A stretch of 64,000 nt of DNA, from the NCBI GenBank assembly GCA_900468535.1, contig UBTY01000003.1:44842-108841 (forward strand), written 5' to 3'. Source of the stretch: Hyphomicrobiales bacterium. Lineage in GTDB: Bacteria > Pseudomonadota > Alphaproteobacteria > Rhizobiales > Rhizobiaceae. The position numbers and the translations under genes were made by a program. Position 1 is the stretch's first letter. Every line of letters starts with the position of its first letter. This document shows, one piece after another, positions 55,022 through 61,375 of this stretch. Under the pieces are notes generated by a model that saw only the letters and a list, made by a program, of their open reading frames with translations, did not search any database and was not told where the DNA came from.

Positions 55022-57421
55022 ATGTCCGATCTGTTCGTCACAGCGACTGATAGCAGCGCGCTTCGCCGTTGCATGAATGATCTGCTGACGATCACCGCGC
55101 TGCCCGCGATCTGGATCGGAGGCGATGCCGCCGAGATCGCCAACACGCTACTCGATGCCCTCGACACCATTCTCGAGGTCGACTTCCTTTTCTTGCGGGT
55201 CATCTCGCAATTCGGGCAACAGGATCTCGAGGTCGGCAGGTTCGGCAGGCTGGCGGAATTAACCGATGCAGCCGCGTTCGGCGAGCACCTTTCCGCACTG
55301 TTTGGAGCCTCGAGCGCCGACTGGCCGCAGACAGCGGAGCTATCGCTGGGCAGTTCGACTTACACCTGTCTCCTCGAACAACTCGGCATCCAGCGCACCA
55401 CCGGCGTCTTGGTGGTCGGGTCGCGAAGGCCGTCCTTCCCGACGGAACAGGAAAGGCTGATCCTCAACATTGCCGCCAATCAGGCCGCCGTTGCAGTCAG
55501 CGAGGCGCACCGCCTGCGCGAAGACGCACGCGCATGGTCCGCGCGCGAACTGAATAAGATCGTCAACGCGATCCCGGTCATGGCCTGGTCCACTCTCCCT
55601 GACGGCAGCGCCGATTTCTTCAATGAACACTTCCTTGCCTATCTCGGCTTCAGCTCGAACCAGGCTTTCGGCTGGGGGTGGACAACAGCCCTTCATCCCG
55701 ATGACGTCGAGGGCCTGACGAATGTCTGGCGGGAGTTGAGGAATGCCGGAACGGCCGGTGAAACCGAAGCACGCCTGCGCCGCCATGATGGCCAGTACAG
55801 GTGGTTTCTGTTCCGGGCCAATCCGGTCCTAGCGGACGATGGATCGATCGTCCGCTGGTATGGCACCAACACCGACATCAACGATCGCAAGCATGCCGAG
55901 GAAGAGCTACGGCGAAACGCTGCGTTCCTGGCGCAAGGGCAGCGCCTGACCGAAACGGGCAGCGTTTGGTGGCGACCGGCGACCGACGAGATATTCTGGT
56001 CCGAAGAGGCCTACCGCGTGGCAGGCTATCCAACGAGCCAGGCGCCGAGCGTCAGCCTGATGCTCGACCGCTGCCATCCCGACGACCTGCCCCTCGTCCG
56101 GCAGCTCGTCTCTCGCGCTGTCGACGAAGGCCACAATATGGAGCTCGAGCACCGGCTGCTGATGTCGGACGGCAGCGTCAAATATGTTCGCGTCGTCCTG
56201 CAAAACATCGGCACCGACCCCTCAGATCCCGAGTTCATCGGTGCCGTGACTGATATTACGGCGCGCAAGATCGCCGAGGAGCACCTTCGCAGGAGCGAAG
56301 TCCTCCTGGCGGAGGGGCAGCGGATCAGCCTGACGGGAACCTTCTCCTGGAAGGTCGACAGCGACGACCTCACGTTCTCCGAGGAGCTCAATCGCATTTT
56401 CGGCTTCGAGTCCGATGTCCCTGTCGATTTCGACCGGATTGCCGGGCGGGTACATGAGGAAGACCTGCCGCTGCTTGCGCTGAAGATGGCGGACGTACGG
56501 AACGGTGGAGACAATCCGGATTACGAAATCCGGCTAGCCGTCAATGGCGAGATCAAGCATGTCCGGGTTGTCGGGCGCATCATCAGGCACCTCGATGGCA
56601 CGATGGAATGCATTGGCGCGGTTCAGGACGTCTCCGCCCAGCGTCGGGCGGAGGTCGCGCGCGACAAGCTCCGCTCGGAACTCTCTCAGATCGCCAGGGT
56701 GACGAGCCTCAGCACCATGGCAGCGTCCATTGCCCACGAGGTGAACCAGCCCCTGTCGGGGATCATTACCAACGCAGGGACATCGCTTCGAATGTTGTCG
56801 GCGATACCGCCGAATGTCGAAGGCGCGCTTGAAACTGCGCGCCGCACCATTCGCGACGGCAACCGCGCCGCCGATGTCATCGTACGCCTGAGAAACCTGT
56901 TCAAGCAGGGCGTGGCGATTGTCGAGCCTCTGGATCTCAACGACGCTGCGCGCGAGGTGATCGCGCTGCTCGCGAACGATATCCAGAGAGGACGAATCTC
57001 ACTCCATGCGGAACTTTCCGAACGCTTGCCTCTTACCCAGGGAGACCGCGTACAACTGCAGCAGGTGATAATGAACCTCCTCCGCAATTCCATCGATGCC
57101 ATGGCGAGCATTTCGCCGTTGTCCCGGGACATCACTGTCCGCACCGGTACGGTGGAGTCGGATGCGGTTCTGTTGACCGTTGAAGATACCGGCTGCGGCT
57201 TGGAGACCGTCGAGATCGAGAGATTATTCGATCCGTTCCATACGACCAAGCCGGATGGAATGGGTATCGGCCTTTCCGTTAGCCGCTCGATCATCGAAGC
57301 TCACGAGGGGCGGATCTGGGCAAAACCCAATCCCATGGGGGGCGCAATCTTTGGTTTCTCGATCCCGGTCAAGGCTCGTGCTGGATCCGGCAATGCAAGA
57401 CCGCAGACAGAAAGCCGATGA
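55022..57421 (+). CDS. GAF/PAS sensor histidine kinase
   Basis: A 799-residue soluble kinase: an N-terminal GAF-like domain (about 20-165), three PAS/PAC modules (for example PVMAWSTLPDGSADFFNEHFLAYLG with WYGTNTDINDRKHAEEELRR), HisKA with ASIAHEVNQPLSGIITNAGTSLR (His near 577), and an HATPase domain (QVIMNLLRNSIDAM, DGMGIGLSVSRSIIEAH). The HEVNQPL type of kinase usually works with FixJ-family regulators. It follows the MEDS gene by 1 base and overlaps a single-receiver gene (ATGA). Confidence 0.92.
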   Translation: MSDLFVTATDSSALRRCMNDLLTITALPAIWIGGDAAEIANTLLDALDTILEVDFLFLRVISQFGQQDLEVGRFGRLAELTDAAAFGEHLSALFGASSADWPQTAELSLGSSTYTCLLEQLGIQRTTGVLVVGSRRPSFPTEQERLILNIAANQAAVAVSEAHRLREDARAWSARELNKIVNAIPVMAWSTLPDGSADFFNEHFLAYLGFSSNQAFGWGWTTALHPDDVEGLTNVWRELRNAGTAGETEARLRRHDGQYRWFLFRANPVLADDGSIVRWYGTNTDINDRKHAEEELRRNAAFLAQGQRLTETGSVWWRPATDEIFWSEEAYRVAGYPTSQAPSVSLMLDRCHPDDLPLVRQLVSRAVDEGHNMELEHRLLMSDGSVKYVRVVLQNIGTDPSDPEFIGAVTDITARKIAEEHLRRSEVLLAEGQRISLTGTFSWKVDSDDLTFSEELNRIFGFESDVPVDFDRIAGRVHEEDLPLLALKMADVRNGGDNPDYEIRLAVNGEIKHVRVVGRIIRHLDGTMECIGAVQDVSAQRRAEVARDKLRSELSQIARVTSLSTMAASIAHEVNQPLSGIITNAGTSLRMLSAIPPNVEGALETARRTIRDGNRAADVIVRLRNLFKQGVAIVEPLDLNDAAREVIALLANDIQRGRISLHAELSERLPLTQGDRVQLQQVIMNLLRNSIDAMASISPLSRDITVRTGTVESDAVLLTVEDTGCGLETVEIERLFDPFHTTKPDGMGIGLSVSRSIIEAHEGRIWAKPNPMGGAIFGFSIPVKARAGSGNARPQTESR

Positions 57422-57786
57422 TGCCAAGAATGCCGCTTGTATCGGTCGTCGATGACGACGAGTCCGTCAGAGAAGCTCTCCCCGATTTGATACGGATCTT
57501 CGGATTTGAGGTCAGAGCCTTTTCCTCGGCCGTGGAATTTCTGCAATCCGAATGGATGACGAAGACCGAGTGCCTGATACTGGATGTCGCCATGCCCGGT
57601 ATGTCCGGGCCGGAACTGCAGGAAGAGCTCGCACGGCGCAAGCAGGACATCCCGATCGTCTTCATCACCGCGCACAAGGGCGAAAATGAGCGCCTTCCGC
57701 TCATCCAGGGCAGCGCCGTCGCTTGCCTTTTCAAACCCTTCAGCGACGTCGCCCTGCAGGAGACATTGGAGCAGGTATTCGCCTGA
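57418..57786 (+). CDS. Stand-alone receiver protein
   Basis: A 122-residue single receiver domain: VSVVDDDESVREALPDLI, phospho-acceptor in LILDVAMPGMSGPEL, FITAH and CLFKPF. There is no output domain. It overlaps the kinase stop (ATGATG at 57418; the second ATG is also possible). It could be a phosphate sink or shuttle between the kinase and the FixJ-type regulator. Confidence 0.92.
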   Translation: MMPRMPLVSVVDDDESVREALPDLIRIFGFEVRAFSSAVEFLQSEWMTKTECLILDVAMPGMSGPELQEELARRKQDIPIVFITAHKGENERLPLIQGSAVACLFKPFSDVALQETLEQVFA

Positions 57787-57846
57787 ACCTGCCTCTCGGC
57801 GAGCCCCGATGGCGCCTCGTCATCTCGCGCGATCCGTGATCCGACA

Positions 57847-57860
57847 CCATTGGATAATAT
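57847..57860 (+). promoter_or_regulatory. Cluster box 10 (plus)
   Basis: CGACA-CCATTGGATAATAT, 57 bases ahead of the second kinase gene; the right half is degenerate. Confidence 0.5.
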
Positions 57861-57917
57861 ACGGTAGGTTGCCGAAGCGATAGCGTCGCCAAAGGCGCTG
57901 GCCGCGAAAGGACATGC

Positions 57918-60572
57918 ATGGAGATCGAACTCGGTCGGGTTCTGGATACGTTGCCAGGAATGGTGTTTGGCGCCCTTCCGGATGGCGACATCGAGTTCGT
58001 AAACAAGAGTTTAGCGGCAGCTGTCGGAACTCCGGAGACATGGCCCGAAGTCTCTCGGTGGCCCGTGGCCGCCCCGGCCGCGGAAGCAACCAGCCTCATC
58101 GGACGCTGGCGGTCGCTTCTATCTTTGGGCGAACCCTTCGAATTCGAGCTGCCACTTCGCCAAATGGACGGAGAAAGTCGGCGCACGCTCCTCCGCTGCA
58201 ATCCGATACGTGACGACGACCGCATCCTGAAATGGTATGGCTGGGCTACCGACAACGAGACAAGTTCGGCAGACGAAGAGACCGATTTTCAGCGAGTAGT
58301 GAATAGCATTCCCGTACCCGTGGCGGTGACGACGCCGACGGGGGACGTCGAGGCGCTGAACGAACCAGCTCTCGCCTACTTCGGCATGGATCTGGAAGAG
58401 CTCAAGAACTGGAAGGCAACCGAAGTTGTCCATCCCGAGGATCTTGAGCGGACGATCGCCGATCAGCTGGAAGCGCACAGGGCCGTAACGTTCTACAATG
58501 TGGAAAGCCGCCACCTTCGCGCTGATGGTGTCTATCGCTGGCACAATGTGCTCGGCCTGCCGTTGAAGGATCCAGCGGGACAGATACTGCGCTGGTTTCA
58601 CCTCCTGGTCGATATCGACGATCGCAAGCAGGCCGAGATGGAACTGGCCGCTCGCGAGCGCGAGGCGCGGATGATCCTTGAAAGCATCCCCGCCGGTATC
58701 GGCGTGCTCACGCCGGCGGGCGACGTCGAAGCCGTCAATGGTCATCTGCTCCGCTACTACGGGCGCACGCTGGACGAACTGCGCCAATGGGGCAGCAGCG
58801 ACGTCGTCCATCCCGAAGACCTGCCGCGCATGCTCGCTGCCGTCCGGGAGGCGATCGCCACCGGCGCGCCCTACGACATGGAAGTTCGGCTTCGCCGGGA
58901 GGACGGCTGTTATCGCTGGTTCCTGGTGACAGGCCGTCCGCTGAAGGCGGAAGACGGTACGATCATCCGCTGGTACTCCCTTCATGTCGATATCGACGAC
59001 AGACGGCGGGCGGAACAGGCGCTTGCCGAGCGCGAACGCGAGTCCCGTTTCATCGTCGACGGTATCGCTGGGATGATCGCGATATTCTCGCCTGAAGCCC
59101 AGCTGATCGGCGGCAATCAGCAGATACTGGACTACTTTCAGCTCCCGCTCGAGGAGCTCAACCAATGGGCCACGAACGGCATCACTCACCCTGACGACCT
59201 GCAGACCTGCATCGATAACTTCATGGGTTCGATCGTGACCGGCGAGCCATACGACTACGAAACCCGCTTTCGCAGGCATGATGGCGCCTGGCGCTGGTTC
59301 CAGCTTCGCGGTCTGCCGCTTCGCGATGCGGAAGGCCGGATCGTCCGCTGGTATGGCCTGTTGACTGACATCGATGATCGCAAGCGTGCGGAGGAAAGGC
59401 TGCGTCGCAGCGAGGCGTTTCTGGCGGACGCGCAACGCCTCAGCAAGACCGGCAGCTTCTCGTTCAAGCTCGGAACCAACGAGATCACCTGGTCCCAGGA
59501 GACCTATCGCATATTCGACGTCGATCCCGCGACGCAGGTGACGCTACAAACCGTCCTTGCGCGCCTTCACCCCGACAGCCTTTCGACCGTGCAACAGGTG
59601 ATCGATCGGGCCGCGGAAGGCAGCGGCGACTTCGACTATAAGATCACCCTGTTGATGCCGGACCAGTCGACCAAAAGCATCCGCGTCCTGGCGCACAGCG
59701 AGCGCAACAAGGATGGTGAGCAGGAACTGACCGGCGCGATACAGGATATCACCGAAAGCCGAAACGCGGAGGAAGCACTGAACGAGGCGCGATCGGAACT
59801 CTCATACGTCACGCGCGTCACCAGCCTTGGCGTTCTGACCGCCTCCATTGCGCATGAGGTGAACCAGCCGCTTGCGGGGATTGTCACCAACGCAAGCACC
59901 TGCCTTCGTGCGCTCGCGGCAGACCAGCCGAACATGGAGCTTGCGAAAGAAACCGCCCGGCGGATGATCCGGGACGCGAACCGCGCCGCCGACGTCATCG
60001 TTCGCCTGCGGGCGCTGTTCAGCAGGAAGCCTCCGCTGATCGAGGCGATCGATCTCAACGAGGTTGCCGGCGAGGTGATTGCGCTGGCGTTGGGTGACCT
60101 TCAGCGCGGCCGTGTCTCCGTCGTGACGGAATTCGCCACTGGTCTGCCGCGCATCGCCGGTGCGCGCATCCAGTTGCAGCAAGTGATCATGAATCTGCTG
60201 CGCAACGCCATCGAAGCCATGGCGGATGTTCACGACCGACCGCGGCGCATCGTCATGAAGACAGAGGCTTCGGACCAGGCTGAGGTCGAACTTTCGATCA
60301 GGGATGTCGGTGTCGGCTTGGACGGTCAGGAGGTTGGCAGGATCTTCGACGCATTCTACACGACGAAGTCGGATGGAATGGGCATCGGGCTCTCGGTCAG
60401 CCGCTCGATCATCGAAAGCCACAACGGTCGCCTTTGGGCCCAGGCAAACGCCGATCACGGTGTCACCGTGACCTTCGCTGTGCCCTCACATGACAGCGGC
60501 GAGGCCTGCGTCGATCGCGAGCGTGATCAAAGCTTGGCGGACGCGGTGCAAACGGAAGGGAGGGTTTCATGA
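57918..60572 (+). CDS. Multi-PAS sensor histidine kinase
   Basis: An 884-residue soluble kinase with about five PAS modules in tandem (residues 1-610). Three are close relatives with the repeated endings VDIDDRKQAE, VDIDDRRRAE and TDIDDRKRAE, pointing to internal duplication. HisKA (ASIAHEVNQPLAGIVTNASTCLR) and HATPase (QVIMNLLRNAIEAM, DGMGIGLSVSRSIIESH) are closely similar to those of the upstream kinase, so the two kinases are paralogues that differ mainly in sensing parts. It couples to the next receiver gene by ATGA. Confidence 0.92.
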   Translation: MEIELGRVLDTLPGMVFGALPDGDIEFVNKSLAAAVGTPETWPEVSRWPVAAPAAEATSLIGRWRSLLSLGEPFEFELPLRQMDGESRRTLLRCNPIRDDDRILKWYGWATDNETSSADEETDFQRVVNSIPVPVAVTTPTGDVEALNEPALAYFGMDLEELKNWKATEVVHPEDLERTIADQLEAHRAVTFYNVESRHLRADGVYRWHNVLGLPLKDPAGQILRWFHLLVDIDDRKQAEMELAAREREARMILESIPAGIGVLTPAGDVEAVNGHLLRYYGRTLDELRQWGSSDVVHPEDLPRMLAAVREAIATGAPYDMEVRLRREDGCYRWFLVTGRPLKAEDGTIIRWYSLHVDIDDRRRAEQALAERERESRFIVDGIAGMIAIFSPEAQLIGGNQQILDYFQLPLEELNQWATNGITHPDDLQTCIDNFMGSIVTGEPYDYETRFRRHDGAWRWFQLRGLPLRDAEGRIVRWYGLLTDIDDRKRAEERLRRSEAFLADAQRLSKTGSFSFKLGTNEITWSQETYRIFDVDPATQVTLQTVLARLHPDSLSTVQQVIDRAAEGSGDFDYKITLLMPDQSTKSIRVLAHSERNKDGEQELTGAIQDITESRNAEEALNEARSELSYVTRVTSLGVLTASIAHEVNQPLAGIVTNASTCLRALAADQPNMELAKETARRMIRDANRAADVIVRLRALFSRKPPLIEAIDLNEVAGEVIALALGDLQRGRVSVVTEFATGLPRIAGARIQLQQVIMNLLRNAIEAMADVHDRPRRIVMKTEASDQAEVELSIRDVGVGLDGQEVGRIFDAFYTTKSDGMGIGLSVSRSIIESHNGRLWAQANADHGVTVTFAVPSHDSGEACVDRERDQSLADAVQTEGRVS

Positions 60573-60943
60573 CCAACCCGATAAAGCTCGTATCGGTCGT
60601 TGATGACGACGAATCCGTCCGGGAGGCTCTGCCCGATCTGCTGCGCTCGCTCGGCGTGGATGTGGAGGCCTTTACATCGGCAGAGCGCTTTCTCGCGTCC
60701 AGGGCATATGACGCCAGCGACTGCCTGATCCTTGACGTCGCCATGCCGGGAATGACCGGGCCGGAACTGCAGGCCGAACTCAACCGAAGAGGCCGAAAGA
60801 TACCGACGATTTTCATCACCGCCATCAAGGACGACAACGTCCGAAATCGCCTGATCGGCAAAGGCGCCGTGGAGTGCCTGTTCAAGCCCTTCAGCGACGA
60901 TGCGCTTCAGCACGCGCTGCAGATGGCCCTTGCCGCCGATTAA
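60569..60943 (+). CDS. Stand-alone receiver protein, paralogue of the one at 57.4 kb
   Basis: A 124-residue receiver (VSVVDDDESVREALPDLLRSLG, LILDVAMPGMTGPELQAEL, FITAI, CLFKPF), closely similar to the product of the gene at 57418. The start overlaps the kinase stop. A repeated kinase-plus-receiver unit implies duplication of the whole module. Confidence 0.92.
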   Translation: MTNPIKLVSVVDDDESVREALPDLLRSLGVDVEAFTSAERFLASRAYDASDCLILDVAMPGMTGPELQAELNRRGRKIPTIFITAIKDDNVRNRLIGKGAVECLFKPFSDDALQHALQMALAAD

Positions 60944-61375
60944 GCTCCGTAGGGCCTCCGGGAACGGCCCAAAGAAACGCATCCGCAGACTGGCTGGAAA
61001 AACCTGCAAATAGCGTTAATACAAAATTAAAATCTGATGAATAGATATTCCTGTAGTTGCAAAGGCTATTGCCGGCGCGCCGCCCGCAATGCTGCTCAGG
61101 CAGTGTGAGGGATCTTACCTGCCGGTCCCGTTCTGCGTCCGGATAGTTCAAGGATCACGGTCGCTCCGCGGCCACGGGCGCATGATGCCCCTTCGATCTA
61201 ACGGCTCCAGCGAGCCATGTTCCGCATTGCATTTTAGCCACCGCCTGGATCGCGGCGCTTTCGCGCGCGCATGCGGGTGATCTGCCCATGAGCGCAAGCC
61301 GCGTTCGACCGGCCGCTTCGGCGCCGAGGGCGGAAGATGAGATATTGATTTATTGATACCGGGGGGCCCGCGTCC
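60944..61375 (+). other. Intergenic region before the octapeptide-repeat gene
   Basis: A 432-base gap. An AT-rich stretch (about 61013-61050) could hold a promoter. An in-frame stop at 61346 and the ATG at 61376, preceded by a G-run, mark the beginning of the next gene. I see no other gene or any copy of the cluster box. Confidence 0.35.

Noticed and set aside
46813..57860. Reading the repeated boxes as sigma-factor (EcfG-type) promoters
   Set aside because: They lack GGAAC and GTT elements with 16-17 spacing, and the core is a symmetrical palindrome, as expected for a dimeric regulator.
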